Positions 7,922 through 18,106 are shown, counted from the first letter of the stretch. The stretch: DNA of 64,000 nucleotides from Fumia sp045645505 (GCA_045645505.1 JAZRIW010000002.1:62001-126000); one strand, 5' to 3'. Notes: generated by a model from the sequence alone, not told the origin. A program made the numbers and translations.

Positions 7922-9746
7922 AAGGTAATTTTATTATGGCACCACTTTCTGATGAAATTATGATGTTATTTTCTTTTAAAATACAATTGCCCTGAACAAT
8001 AAGGATTTTTTCTCCTTTTAATGAAATAATTTTATCTTTATCGCTGCAATTTATAATTGTTAAAATATCTTTTCGTGTGAATGCCACTACGTTATTTGAT
8101 GCAGATATAAATTTAATGTCAGAATTAAAGCTTTCTGAAAAATTATTTCTTAACTCACCTAATTTTATAAATATATCGATAAGGGAGGTGTCTTCTTTTC
8201 CCCAAGGGTAACATTTTCTGTTAAAGGGGTCCTTACTTCCTGTCATTCCTGCCTCATCAGCGTAATAAAGACAGGGGAATCCCGGGAGGGTGTATTGTAA
8301 AAATGAGGCGAGGATGAATAGATTTTTCCCTTTTTCATATTCATAAGGGGAAAGCTGATAATCGTTTTTAAGTTCATTATCTGAAGAAAGGTAGGTTATT
8401 GCTCTTACTGTATCGTGGGTTGAGAGCGAATTCATAAGGGTATTTATGCTTGGAGAAGGATAATTTTCTAAAATATTCATAATAAAATTATAAAAATTTT
8501 CTGCATTTTTGGATTTTACAAAATCAAGTATTGCTGTGCGCCAGGGGTAATTCATAACGCTGTCAAGCTGATTGCCTAAAAGATATTTTCTTCTTTGCCC
8601 GTAGCTTTCTTTTGTGGATGCATCTTCCCAGACTTCACCAACGATGTAAGCGTTATTATCTTCTTTCTTTACCCTTTTTCGCAATTTTTCGATAAAAATA
8701 TCGGGCAATTCATCTGCCACATCAAGACGCCAGCCTTTTACACCCTGCTTCATCCAATAGGCCAAAACCCCGCTTTCACCGCAGATAAAATCGAGGTAGC
8801 TTTCATTTTGCTCATTTATATTCGGTAAGGTTTTAAAATTCCACCAGCAGTCATATTGGCTACGGTCTTTTGAAAAATTGTACCAGGAATAATAAGGGGA
8901 ATTTTCTGATTGATATGCACCTAATGAATCATAGTGGTTATCCTTATTGAAATAAACGCTGTCTGAGCCTGTGTGTGAAAAAACACCATCTAAAATTATC
9001 GAGATGCCCGCTTCGTCCATTTTCTCTAAAAGATTTTTAAAATCCTCTTTACTGCCTAAAAAAGGGTCTGTATTAAGAAAATCCCCCGTGTTATAGCGGT
9101 GGTTTGATGCTGATTCAAAGATTGGGTTTAAGTATAAAGCTGTGACTCCCAGAGCTTTTAAATAGGGGATTTTTTCGGTAATTCCCTTGAAATTTCCTCC
9201 AAAAAAATCGGTGGCTTCATAATTTATTTCATTGTCGGTAAAAAGCGGACGTTCATACCAATCGGTGTGAATTGTACGCTTATTTTTTGTTTCTTTAAAT
9301 TTAATTATATTACTTTTATTAAATCTGTCGGGAAAAATCTGGTACATCACATTAAGGTTTATATTTGGTGCAACAAAATTTTTATTAAATACTGTCAGTT
9401 GCCATTCAGGTAAAAAATCTCCGACAGTTGCTTTACTGTTATCGGATTTGCCTATAAATAAAACTCCATTTTCAGTTTCAATTTCAAATCGATAAAAATA
9501 AATTCCCTCCCTTTCGACAGAAAAAGAGATACTAAATATGGTAAAATCAGCATCAGCACCGGTTTGTGAAAAACAAAAGCGTCGGGAGTTTATTTTTTTA
9601 TCTTCGCGCAAAATTAAAAAAACACCTTTTGCGTTAATATCGGAGGATATTTTAATTTTTATCTCGATTTCTTCATCAACTTTTACAGCTCCGAATGGAG
9701 TTTTATAAAATGCATCTCTTGAATCATAATAAACTACAGGTTTCAA
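7920..9746 (-). CDS. Cytoplasmic GH13 alpha-amylase/neopullulanase-type glycosidase
   Basis: GH13 enzyme that hydrolyses alpha-1,4 (and perhaps alpha-1,6) bonds in maltodextrin, pullulan or glycogen. The TTG at 9746 is preferred because GAGGTG lies six bases upstream; the alternative GTG at 9755 is inside that ribosome site. An N-terminal beta-domain (about residues 1-125) precedes the barrel. The four GH13 regions are visible: DGVFSHTG (about 255), GWRLDVADE with the nucleophile Asp (about 345), GEVWED with the acid/base Glu (about 370) and LSTHDTVR (about 443). There is no signal peptide. It is divergent from the glycogen operon, which suggests a role in intracellular glycogen or maltodextrin turnover. 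Confidence 0.88.
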   Translation of the reverse strand: MKPVVYYDSRDAFYKTPFGAVKVDEEIEIKIKISSDINAKGVFLILREDKKINSRRFCFSQTGADADFTIFSISFSVEREGIYFYRFEIETENGVLFIGKSDNSKATVGDFLPEWQLTVFNKNFVAPNINLNVMYQIFPDRFNKSNIIKFKETKNKRTIHTDWYERPLFTDNEINYEATDFFGGNFKGITEKIPYLKALGVTALYLNPIFESASNHRYNTGDFLNTDPFLGSKEDFKNLLEKMDEAGISIILDGVFSHTGSDSVYFNKDNHYDSLGAYQSENSPYYSWYNFSKDRSQYDCWWNFKTLPNINEQNESYLDFICGESGVLAYWMKQGVKGWRLDVADELPDIFIEKLRKRVKKEDNNAYIVGEVWEDASTKESYGQRRKYLLGNQLDSVMNYPWRTAILDFVKSKNAENFYNFIMNILENYPSPSINTLMNSLSTHDTVRAITYLSSDNELKNDYQLSPYEYEKGKNLFILASFLQYTLPGFPCLYYADEAGMTGSKDPFNRKCYPWGKEDTSLIDIFIKLGELRNNFSESFNSDIKFISASNNVVAFTRKDILTIINCSDKDKIISLKGEKILIVQGNCILKENNIIISSESGAIIKLP

Positions 9747-9804
9747 ATAAATCACCTCACATTACATTGTATTCAAAATAATTACCTTTAACAGCAGAAT
9801 GCTA

Positions 9805-9822
9805 TTTGTAAATATTTACAAA
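9805..9822. promoter_or_regulatory. Perfect 18-bp palindrome between amylase and glycogen genes
   Basis: TTTGTAAATATTTACAAA is its own reverse complement. It sits midway between the divergent GH13 and glgB genes. The inner TGTAAATATTTACA fits the CcpA cre outline except for the central two bases (TA instead of CG). Its right half supplies TTTACA (9815-9820), a possible -35 for glgB, with TAATAT 16 bp further on. Confidence 0.55.
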
Positions 9823-9863
9823 AGATTTCATTATTTTAATATTCTTATATTCATAAAAATAAA

Positions 9864-11795
9864 ATGAGGTGTAATGATAAGATTATCAACAATGACATAA
9901 AATTAAGGGCGGTGTTTTCTATTAAACAAAATTTTGATGCGTATCTTTTCCACGAAGGGACTAATTACAAATCTTATAACTATTTTGGTGCTCATATGGA
10001 AAGTGATGCTGTTATTTTCAGAGTCTGGGCACCAAATGCAGAAGAGGTTTTTGTTACAGGTAGTTTTAATGACTGGAATACCACTAAATATAAAGCTTAC
10101 AGGGTAACCGAGGGTGGTATATGGGAGTGTGGAATAAAAGGTGTTAAGGAATATGATTTATATAAATTTGTTATAAAAACAAAAAAGGGTGAACTTATTT
10201 TTAAAGCGGATCCTTTTGCTTTTCATTCAGAAACAAGACCTTATACTGCTTCAAAAATTTACGATATAAAAAATTTTGAGTGGAAAGATGAAAAATGGAT
10301 TGAAAAAAGAGAAAAAATCTCACTTTATGAAAGCCCTGTTAATATTTATGAACTTCATTTGGGTTCGTGGAGAACTTTTAAAAATAATGAACCTTTTTCG
10401 TATAAAAAGCTTGCCTTGGAACTTATTCCTTATATTAAGGAAATGGGTTATACACATATTGAAATTATGCCGATCAGCGAATATCCGTATGATAAGTCGT
10501 GGGGATACCAGGTGACAGGGTATTTTGCACCCACTTCAAGGTATGGCACACCTGAGGATTTTATGTATTTTGTGGATATGTGTCACAGGGAAAATATTGG
10601 TGTTTTTTTAGATTGGGTACCTGCACATTTTCCAAAGGATGAGTGCGGATTATACAGATTTGACGGTGAAGCATGTTTTGAATATCAGGATCCCAGAAAA
10701 GGTGAACATCCCGACTGGGGAACGATGATTTTTGATTATGGAAAAAAAGAAGTGATAAGTTTTTTAATTTCGAGTGCTGTAAATTGGATAGAAAATTATC
10801 ATATAGATGGCTTAAGGGTAGATGCGGTTGCATCAATGCTTTATCTTGATTATGGGAAAATTGAAGGAAATTGGGTTGCTAATAAATATGGTGGCAACAA
10901 AAATTTAGAAGCAATTGAGTTTTTAAGAAAACTCAATAAATTTGTGACAGAAAACTATAAGGGCGTTTTGATGATTGCAGAGGAATCTACTGCTTTCCCT
11001 AAAATTACCGCCTCTGTTGAAAATGGAGGGCTTGGTTTTAATTTTAAATGGAACATGGGTTGGATGAACGACAGCATAAGGTATATGCAGACGGATCCTT
11101 TTTTCAGAAAAGGTATTCATAATAATATGACATTCAGTCTGACATATGCTTTTTCGGAAAATTATATTCTGCCTCTTTCACATGATGAGGTGGTGCATGG
11201 TAAATGTTCACTCATAAATAAGATGCCGGGTGAATATAATGAAAAGTTTTCAAATTTAAGAGCATATATTGCGTATATGTTTGCACACCCGGGGAAAAAA
11301 TTATTATTTATGGGCAGTGAATTTGCTCAGTTTATTGAATGGAATGAATCAAAAGAGCTTGATTGGTTGCTTTTGGATTATGATATGCATAAAAAACATA
11401 TGAAGTTTACAAAAGAGCTTAATAGTTTATATCGTCAGACTCCTGCACTCTGGGAACTTGATACGGGTTGGGAGGGGTTTGACTGGATTTCCTGTGATAA
11501 TGCAGATCAAAATATAATATCTTTTTTAAGAAAAGATAAAGACGGGAATGAACTTATTGCGGTTTGTAATTTTTCTTCCAATACTTTAAAAGATTATCTT
11601 ATTGGAGTTTCAAAGAGAGGAAAATATACAGAAATTTTTACAACAGATGATGTCAGTTATGGTGGAAAAAATAATAAAAACAATGAAGTTTTCACAAAGT
11701 TAAAGCCGATGCACGGTAAAAAATATTCGTTGTCACTTACACTGCCCGCATTTTCCACCATATACCTTTACAATGATAAGTCATCAAAGAAATAA
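9864..11795 (+). CDS. glgB: 1,4-alpha-glucan branching enzyme GlgB
   Basis: Creates alpha-1,6 branches in glycogen. A CBM48-type N-terminal module (VIFRVWAPNAEEVFVTGSFN) precedes the GH13 barrel. Motifs: DWVPAHFP, GLRVDAVASM with the nucleophile Asp (about residue 320), IAEESTAFP with the acid Glu (about 372) and LSHDEVVHG (about 441). The length of 643 fits the family. The start is uncertain: the ATG at 9864 has no ribosome site before it, while GAGGTG at 9866-9871 lies inside the frame and leads to an out-of-frame ATG at 9874. GTG at 9912 would give an N-terminus closer to relatives. It is the first gene of glgB-glgC-glgD-glgA-glgP. Confidence 0.94.
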   Translation: MRCNDKIINNDIKLRAVFSIKQNFDAYLFHEGTNYKSYNYFGAHMESDAVIFRVWAPNAEEVFVTGSFNDWNTTKYKAYRVTEGGIWECGIKGVKEYDLYKFVIKTKKGELIFKADPFAFHSETRPYTASKIYDIKNFEWKDEKWIEKREKISLYESPVNIYELHLGSWRTFKNNEPFSYKKLALELIPYIKEMGYTHIEIMPISEYPYDKSWGYQVTGYFAPTSRYGTPEDFMYFVDMCHRENIGVFLDWVPAHFPKDECGLYRFDGEACFEYQDPRKGEHPDWGTMIFDYGKKEVISFLISSAVNWIENYHIDGLRVDAVASMLYLDYGKIEGNWVANKYGGNKNLEAIEFLRKLNKFVTENYKGVLMIAEESTAFPKITASVENGGLGFNFKWNMGWMNDSIRYMQTDPFFRKGIHNNMTFSLTYAFSENYILPLSHDEVVHGKCSLINKMPGEYNEKFSNLRAYIAYMFAHPGKKLLFMGSEFAQFIEWNESKELDWLLLDYDMHKKHMKFTKELNSLYRQTPALWELDTGWEGFDWISCDNADQNIISFLRKDKDGNELIAVCNFSSNTLKDYLIGVSKRGKYTEIFTTDDVSYGGKNNKNNEVFTKLKPMHGKKYSLSLTLPAFSTIYLYNDKSSKK

Positions 11796-11810
11796 AATGA
11801 GGTGTTAGGC

Positions 11811-13019
11811 ATGAAACAGAAAAAAGATGTTATTGCAATGTTACTTGCAGGAGGACAAGGAACAAGGCTTTATGTTCTCACAAAGGAAGTTGCAAAGCCT
11901 GCTGTACCTTATGGCGGAAAGTATCGTATTATAGATTTCCCTTTGTCAAATTGTGTGAACTCAGGAATTGACACAGTTGGTGTTTTAACACAATATCGTC
12001 CTTTGGAACTTAATTCCTATATCGGTAATGGTCAGCCCTGGGATCTGGACAGAATGAGCGGAGGGGTGTATATATTACCTCCTTATGTCAGCGGAAAAGA
12101 AGGTAAATGGTACAATGGCACTGCAGATGCAATTTACCAGAATATTAATTTTATTGAAAAATATGAGCCTGAAAATGTTTTGATTTTATCAGGAGATCAT
12201 ATTTATAAAATGGATTATTCCAAAATGCTTGATTATCATATTAAAAATGAATCAGATGCCACTATTGCAGTTTTAAATGTATCAAAAGATGAAGCTTCAC
12301 GTTTTGGAATAATGAACACTCACGAGGACGGAAGTATTTATGAATTTGAAGAAAAACCTGAGAATCCAAAATCCACAAAAGCTTCAATGGGGATTTATAT
12401 TTTTAATTGGAAAAAATTAAAAGAATATCTGATAAATGATGAGAAAAATGAAAAAAGTGACAACGATTTCGGAAAAAATATTATTCCTGCAATGCTTGAT
12501 AATGGCGAAAAACTGATGGCGTATGAATTTCAGGGATATTGGAAGGACGTCGGTACGATTGAAAGTTTATGGGAAGCTAATATGGATTTATTGAATCCTA
12601 AAAGTAATATAAACTTAAATACTGCTGATTGGAAGATTTATGCGAGAAATGAGCCTTTACCCCCTCATTTTATAGGAGAAAATGCAAGTGTGGTAGAGTC
12701 CATTGTAACAGAAGGATGCGTAATTGACGGAAATCTCTGGTACAGTGTTTTGTTTTCAGGAGTGACGGTTGAAGAGAAAGCCGAGCTTAATTCTTCGGTC
12801 ATAATGAATAATTGTGTTATAAAGAAAGGCGCTACTATTAAATATGCTATTGTTGCAGAGGATGCTGTGATTGAGGAAGATGCTGTTGTCGGTGATGATC
12901 CGTGTAATTATCCTGATAGCCTTGAATGGGGAATTGCAGTTGTTGGGAGAGGTGCTGTGGTTAAAAAAGGTCAGGTTGTTAAACCCAATGAAATGATTGA
13001 ACCCGATGTAAATTGTTAA
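11811..13019 (+). CDS. glgC: Glucose-1-phosphate adenylyltransferase GlgC
   Basis: Makes ADP-glucose from glucose-1-phosphate and ATP, the committed step of glycogen synthesis. The ATG at 11811 follows GAGGTG; an upstream GTG at 11802 overlaps that site and is rejected. The nucleotidyltransferase motif LAGGQGTRL is at the N-terminus, followed by KPAVPYGGKYRIIDFPLSNC, the sugar-phosphate pocket EFEEKPENPK and a left-handed beta-helix C-terminus with hexapeptide repeats (VIKKGATIKYAIVAEDAVI). About 402 residues, the usual length. GlgD directly downstream probably forms a hetero-oligomer with it. Confidence 0.95.
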   Translation: MKQKKDVIAMLLAGGQGTRLYVLTKEVAKPAVPYGGKYRIIDFPLSNCVNSGIDTVGVLTQYRPLELNSYIGNGQPWDLDRMSGGVYILPPYVSGKEGKWYNGTADAIYQNINFIEKYEPENVLILSGDHIYKMDYSKMLDYHIKNESDATIAVLNVSKDEASRFGIMNTHEDGSIYEFEEKPENPKSTKASMGIYIFNWKKLKEYLINDEKNEKSDNDFGKNIIPAMLDNGEKLMAYEFQGYWKDVGTIESLWEANMDLLNPKSNINLNTADWKIYARNEPLPPHFIGENASVVESIVTEGCVIDGNLWYSVLFSGVTVEEKAELNSSVIMNNCVIKKGATIKYAIVAEDAVIEEDAVVGDDPCNYPDSLEWGIAVVGRGAVVKKGQVVKPNEMIEPDVNC

Positions 13020-13042
13020 TTTAGATGATGGAGGTTTTTGTA

Positions 13043-14161
13043 ATGGCTTCGCACACAAAATGTATTTTATTTTCAGAAAGTTATGGCATAACTTTAAATG
13101 AATTGGCATCGGGACGCACATTGGCCACTATCCCTTTTGCAGGACGCTATAGACTTATTGATTTTATTTTATCTTCTTTAGTAAAGGCAAATATATATAA
13201 TATCGGAATACTTACAAAAGAACATTATGGTTCTTTGCAGGACCATCTGGGCTGGGGAAAGGACTGGGATTTAGATAGAAAAAAATCAGGTCTTAAAATT
13301 TTAACTCCTTTTGCAAAGGAAGAAACTGCTCTTGTAAGAAACAGAAGTGCAATTGATGCTCTTTTGTCAGCAAAGGCATTTATCAGGGAAGAAAATGAGG
13401 ATTATGTTATTCTTGCTGATACAAATATTGTTATGAATATAGATTTTAATGAAATAATAAAAAGTCATAAGGAGAAGAAAGCGGATATTACTTTGCTTTA
13501 TAAAAATTCTGATAAAGGTGTTTATAAAGGCGTAATAATTGAAACTGATACTGACAACAGAATAAGTGATGTGTATTTCAATTCTTCAAAAGACGGTGAA
13601 ACTGTAAAAATTATGATAAACGTTATGGTTTTTGACAGGGGGATACTTTTAAGTTTACTTGAACGTGCATATACTTTTGGCTGGACTGATTTAACAAGGG
13701 ACTTTATTACTAAAAACATAAATAAACTTAATATTTATGCAGTTGAACACAAAGGATATTCGGCAGTTATCAATACTGTTTCGGATTATTATAAGGCAAG
13801 TATGGAGCTTTTAAATGAAGATGTAAGAAAGGAACTTTTTTATTCGGATACTCCGATTTTAACAAGGGTGAAAAACAGTGTGCCAACTGTTTACGGGTTT
13901 GAGGGGAAGGTTATGAACAGCCTTATCGCCGATGCCTGTGAAATAAATGGCGAACTTATAAACTGTATTGTTTTTCGTGGCGTGAAAATAAAAAAAGGTG
14001 CTGTTTTAAAAGAATCAATTATTATGCAAAATTCTGTTATTGGGGAAAATGCAAGATTAAATTGTGTTATTACCGATAAGGACGTTATGGTCAAGGATAA
14101 CCATATTTTATCCGGTTATGAGACGTATCCGTTTATTATTACAAAAGGCAAGACAGTATAA
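13043..14161 (+). CDS. glgD: GlgD, non-catalytic partner of ADP-glucose pyrophosphorylase
   Basis: GlgD resembles GlgC but has lost the nucleotidyltransferase signature: the loop that reads GGQGTRL in GlgC is replaced here by SYGITLNELASGRTLATIP. In Firmicutes it is known to activate GlgC in a heteromer. The start is the ATG at 13043, nine bases after GGAGG; the upstream ATG codons at 13025 and 13028 lack a proper site. A beta-helix C-terminus is present (INGELINCIVFRGVKIKKGA). The length is 372 residues. Confidence 0.92.
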   Translation: MASHTKCILFSESYGITLNELASGRTLATIPFAGRYRLIDFILSSLVKANIYNIGILTKEHYGSLQDHLGWGKDWDLDRKKSGLKILTPFAKEETALVRNRSAIDALLSAKAFIREENEDYVILADTNIVMNIDFNEIIKSHKEKKADITLLYKNSDKGVYKGVIIETDTDNRISDVYFNSSKDGETVKIMINVMVFDRGILLSLLERAYTFGWTDLTRDFITKNINKLNIYAVEHKGYSAVINTVSDYYKASMELLNEDVRKELFYSDTPILTRVKNSVPTVYGFEGKVMNSLIADACEINGELINCIVFRGVKIKKGAVLKESIIMQNSVIGENARLNCVITDKDVMVKDNHILSGYETYPFIITKGKTV

Positions 14162-14178
14162 TTTTAAGGAGAATTTTT

Positions 14179-15600
14179 ATGAAAATATTATTTGCCGCCA
14201 GTGAGGCTTTGCCATTTGTAAAAGTTGGCGGACTCGGTGATGTAGCGTTTTCTTTGCCGAAAGCTTTAGCTCATAAAGGGCATGATATAAGAGTTGTGAT
14301 ACCTTTATACTCATCTGTGAAAGAAGATGTAAGAAAGAGATGTGAATATTTAAAACATTTTTATTTTAACTTCGGTTGGAGAAATAGCTATTGCGGTATA
14401 TTTACTGCCAAAGAGGGTGGAGTTACTTATTATCTTATTGATAATGAACAGTATTTTAAACGTCCCGAGCCTTATGGGGAATTTGATGATGGTGAACGCT
14501 TTGCCTATTTTTCAAAAGCGGTTTTGGAAATTATACCGCAGATTAATTTTTTTCCTGATATAATTCATTCCAATGACTGGCATACTGCATTAGTGCCTGT
14601 TTATCTCGATACGCAATATCGGATGATTGCCGGGTATAATAATATAAAAACTGTTTTTTCTATCCATAACATTGAGTTTCAGGGAAAATATTCGGTGGAT
14701 ATACTTGAAAATGTTTTCGGGATATATAAGGGGCAGTCATCTTTACTTGAACATGATGGATGCCTAAATCTTATGAAGGGTGCTATTGAATGCTCAAATG
14801 CTGTTACAACGGTATCTGAGAGGTATGCAAGAGAAATTTTAAATCCCTATTTTTCTTATGGGCTTGATTCTATTTTAAGAGAAAGACACTATAAATTAAC
14901 GGGGATTGTAAACGGGATTGATACTGAGATGTTTAATCCTGCAACCGATAAGTACATTCACACTAATTACACCTTTAAAACTCCTGATAACAAACGATTC
15001 AATAAAAGAGATTTACAGCGTATTCTTTCGCTTGATGAACGTGATGATATACCTCTTATCGGTATGGTTACAAGGCTTACTACTCAAAAGGGACTGGGAC
15101 TGTTAGAACAGGTTATTGATGAGCTTTTAAAAAGTGATATTCAGTTTATAGTTCTGGGAACAGGATATCCTGAATACGAAAATTTTATGAGATATGTTGA
15201 GGATAAATATAAAGACAAAGTACGTTCTTTAATTATGTTTTCTCCTGAACTTGCTCAAAAAATTTATGCGGGTGCTGATATTTTCTTAATGCCTTCAAGA
15301 ACGGAACCTTGCGGACTTGCTCAGATGATTGCTTTGCGGTATGGTACAATTCCTGTCGTTCATTCGGTGGGTGGGCTTTTCGATACTGTAAAGCCTTTCG
15401 AGGCAGGTAATGGTTATGGTAACGGTGTTACGTTCCAGTCGTTTAATGCATATGATATGCTCGATGCTTTGTATAGAAGTATGACAATATGGTACGATAA
15501 AAACCAGCTTAATACTATTATTAAAAATGCTATGACGGGAGATTATTCCTGGAATATTTCTGCAGATAAGTATATAGAAATTTATAATTCTGTGTTATAA
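14179..15600 (+). CDS. glgA: Glycogen synthase GlgA (ADP-glucose, GT5)
   Basis: Extends alpha-1,4-glucan chains from ADP-glucose. The N-terminal KVGGLGDVAFSLPKAL is the GT5 signature for the nucleotide-sugar and acceptor site. Other motifs: HSNDWHTALVPVYL, VFSIHNIEFQGKY and, in the second Rossmann domain, LMPSRTEPCGLAQMIALRYG with the conserved Glu. Length 473, typical. Strong AAGGAG lies before the ATG. It sits between glgD and glgP, with gaps of 17 and 30 bp. Confidence 0.95.
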   Translation: MKILFAASEALPFVKVGGLGDVAFSLPKALAHKGHDIRVVIPLYSSVKEDVRKRCEYLKHFYFNFGWRNSYCGIFTAKEGGVTYYLIDNEQYFKRPEPYGEFDDGERFAYFSKAVLEIIPQINFFPDIIHSNDWHTALVPVYLDTQYRMIAGYNNIKTVFSIHNIEFQGKYSVDILENVFGIYKGQSSLLEHDGCLNLMKGAIECSNAVTTVSERYAREILNPYFSYGLDSILRERHYKLTGIVNGIDTEMFNPATDKYIHTNYTFKTPDNKRFNKRDLQRILSLDERDDIPLIGMVTRLTTQKGLGLLEQVIDELLKSDIQFIVLGTGYPEYENFMRYVEDKYKDKVRSLIMFSPELAQKIYAGADIFLMPSRTEPCGLAQMIALRYGTIPVVHSVGGLFDTVKPFEAGNGYGNGVTFQSFNAYDMLDALYRSMTIWYDKNQLNTIIKNAMTGDYSWNISADKYIEIYNSVL

Positions 15601-15630
15601 AAATATTTTTATAGTGGCGGAGGAAGAGAT

Positions 15631-18024
15631 ATGAATTTGTCGGTACAAGATTTAAAAGAAAAGCTTATTAAAACTTTAAAAAGTGAATATGGATACACCT
15701 CTGATGAGGCTACTGAACGTCAGATGTATGGTGCGGCACTTAAATCTGTTCAGGAGTTGTTAACAGATAAACGCGGTAAGTATATTGATACTCTTAAGGA
15801 GAAAAATTTAAAACGCATATATTATATGTCTATGGAATTTTTGGTAGGACGTTCCTTAAAGAATAATTTATATAATCTTTCGTTAGAAGATACTATGAGA
15901 GAGGCTCTTAAAGAGCTGGGATTTGATTTGGATAAAATTTATGAAATTGAGCCTGATGCAGGACTTGGTAATGGGGGATTAGGACGTCTCGCCAGTTGTT
16001 ATATGGATGCTGCCACAACGTTGGGATATCCTATGACCGGATTTTCCATAAGATATGAATTTGGTATATTCAAACAGAAAATTGTTGATGGCTGGCAGGT
16101 GGAATATCCTGATAACTGGCTTGAAATGGGTTCTTATTGGTTATCTCCGAGAATGGATGAAGCAGTTGAAGTTCATTTTGACGGAAAAATAAAGGAAGAG
16201 TGGAGTGAAGACGGACTTAAAACTCTGCATACCGATTATTACTCTGTACGTGCTGTACCGTATGATTTGTTTATTTCAGGTTATAACAGCGATGCTGTAA
16301 ATTGCTTAAGACTTTGGAGGGCGGAGTCAGCTGATACTTTTGATATGAGCGAATTTTCCCGTGGTGAATATATTAAATCAATGGAGAACGATGCAAAGGC
16401 ATCGGCTATTTCTAAAGTTCTTTATCCTGCTGATGACCATATAGAGGGTAAAAAATTAAGACTTAAGCAGCAATACTTTTTTGTAAGTGCTTCTTTGCAG
16501 AATATTATAAATGTTCATTTAAGAGAGAATAAAAATCTTGATAATCTTAATGAAAAAGCTGTAATTCATATAAATGATACCCACCCTGCACTTTGTGTTC
16601 CTGAGCTTATGAGACTTTTGCTTGATGAATACGGGTATCAATGGGATAAAGCCTGGGAGATTACCTGTAAAACTCTTGCTTATACAAATCATACTGTTAT
16701 GAGCGAAGCTCTTGAAAAATGGGATTTGAATCTTTTTAGAACTCATCTGCCGAGAATCACTACTATTGTAGAAGAAATTAATCGTCGTTTTTGTAATGAG
16801 GTGTTTGAAAAGTTTCCGCAAAAACGAAATGCAATTTCGCATATGGCAGCAATCGGAGATGGCTGTGTACGAATGGCAAATCTTTGTATGATTGCCTGTT
16901 ATTCGGTAAATGGTGTTTCAAAGCTTCATTCTGATATTTTAAAGGAAGATTTATTTAAGGACTTTAATGAAATTTACCCTGATAAACTTACGAATGTGAC
17001 TAACGGAATTGCCGCAAGAAGATGGCTTTGTCAGGGCAATCCCTTGCTTACTGATTTTATAAAGGAACTTATAGGAGATAATTTTGAAAAAGACCTTTAT
17101 AAGCTTAAAAAATTAGAAAGCTATGAAAATGATAAAACTGTGCTTTACCGCTTAAAGGAAATTAAAAAGACCAATAAAGAGGCTCTTATAAGATATATTG
17201 CAGATGCAAACGGGATTAATATTTCGCCTGAGTCACTTTTTGATGTTCAGGTAAAAAGATTGCACGAATATAAACGTCAGCTTATGAATGCACTGCATAT
17301 ACTTCATCTTTATCTGCAGATTAAAAATCATGGGTACAGTATGAATCCCCGCACTTTTATTTTTGGAGCAAAAGCCTCACCGGGATATTTTATGGCAAAG
17401 GAAATAATTAGATTTATCTGTGGAATCGCTGATATGATAAATAAAGACAGCAGTATAAATGGGATGATTAAAGTTATTTTTATAGCTGATTATAAGGTTT
17501 CTCTTGCTGAAAAAATTTATCCTGCCTCTGAGATAAGTGAACAGATTTCTCAGGCTGGCAAGGAGGCATCGGGTACCGGGAATATGAAGATGATGTTAAA
17601 TGGTGCTATTACTTTGGGCACTATGGATGGTGCAAATATTGAAATTTTTGAACAGGTAGGAAAAGATAATATTTTCATTTTCGGTATGGATACAAAAGAA
17701 GTAAAAAAATTAAAATCAGAAGGTTATAATTCGAGGAAAATATATGAATCCAATCCGTTTGTCAGAGAAGTAATTGATTTTATAAATAGTGGCATGATTG
17801 AGGGCAAAAAATTTGATACAATTGTAAAGTATCTTTTAAGTAACGATATGTATATGTCTTTGGCTGACTTTGAAAGCTATCGACTTATTCAGCAGAGTGT
17901 CAATGACGCTTACAGTGATGATTTGCTTTGGAATCGAATGTCGCTTCATAATATTGCAAATGCGGGTGTATTTTCAGCTGACCGCAGTATAATGGATTAT
18001 GTTAATAATATTTGGTATAAATAG
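15631..18024 (+). CDS. glgP: Glycogen phosphorylase (GT35)
   Basis: PLP-dependent enzyme that releases glucose-1-phosphate from glycogen or maltodextrin. The length of 797 matches the bacterial family. Visible motifs: RIYYMSMEFLVGRSL, the glycine-rich LGNGGLGRLASCYMDA, KRLHEYKRQLMNALH, and the PLP-binding region EASGTGNMKMMLNGA, whose Lys carries the cofactor (about residue 651). Last gene of the operon, followed by a terminator. Having synthesis and breakdown in one transcript suggests joint control of the storage cycle. Confidence 0.95.
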   Translation: MNLSVQDLKEKLIKTLKSEYGYTSDEATERQMYGAALKSVQELLTDKRGKYIDTLKEKNLKRIYYMSMEFLVGRSLKNNLYNLSLEDTMREALKELGFDLDKIYEIEPDAGLGNGGLGRLASCYMDAATTLGYPMTGFSIRYEFGIFKQKIVDGWQVEYPDNWLEMGSYWLSPRMDEAVEVHFDGKIKEEWSEDGLKTLHTDYYSVRAVPYDLFISGYNSDAVNCLRLWRAESADTFDMSEFSRGEYIKSMENDAKASAISKVLYPADDHIEGKKLRLKQQYFFVSASLQNIINVHLRENKNLDNLNEKAVIHINDTHPALCVPELMRLLLDEYGYQWDKAWEITCKTLAYTNHTVMSEALEKWDLNLFRTHLPRITTIVEEINRRFCNEVFEKFPQKRNAISHMAAIGDGCVRMANLCMIACYSVNGVSKLHSDILKEDLFKDFNEIYPDKLTNVTNGIAARRWLCQGNPLLTDFIKELIGDNFEKDLYKLKKLESYENDKTVLYRLKEIKKTNKEALIRYIADANGINISPESLFDVQVKRLHEYKRQLMNALHILHLYLQIKNHGYSMNPRTFIFGAKASPGYFMAKEIIRFICGIADMINKDSSINGMIKVIFIADYKVSLAEKIYPASEISEQISQAGKEASGTGNMKMMLNGAITLGTMDGANIEIFEQVGKDNIFIFGMDTKEVKKLKSEGYNSRKIYESNPFVREVIDFINSGMIEGKKFDTIVKYLLSNDMYMSLADFESYRLIQQSVNDAYSDDLLWNRMSLHNIANAGVFSADRSIMDYVNNIWYK

Positions 18025-18028
18025 TATT

Positions 18029-18064
18029 AAAAAGCTGTATATTTTTTAAAATATACAGCTTTTT
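18029..18064 (+). terminator. Terminator after the glycogen operon
   Basis: AGCTGTATATT (18033-18043) pairs with AATATACAGCT (18050-18060). An A-run precedes the stem and a T-run follows it. Confidence 0.85.
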
Positions 18065-18106
18065 CGTATAATTAAATGAATGGTATGTATTTTTATTAAT
18101 TACCTC

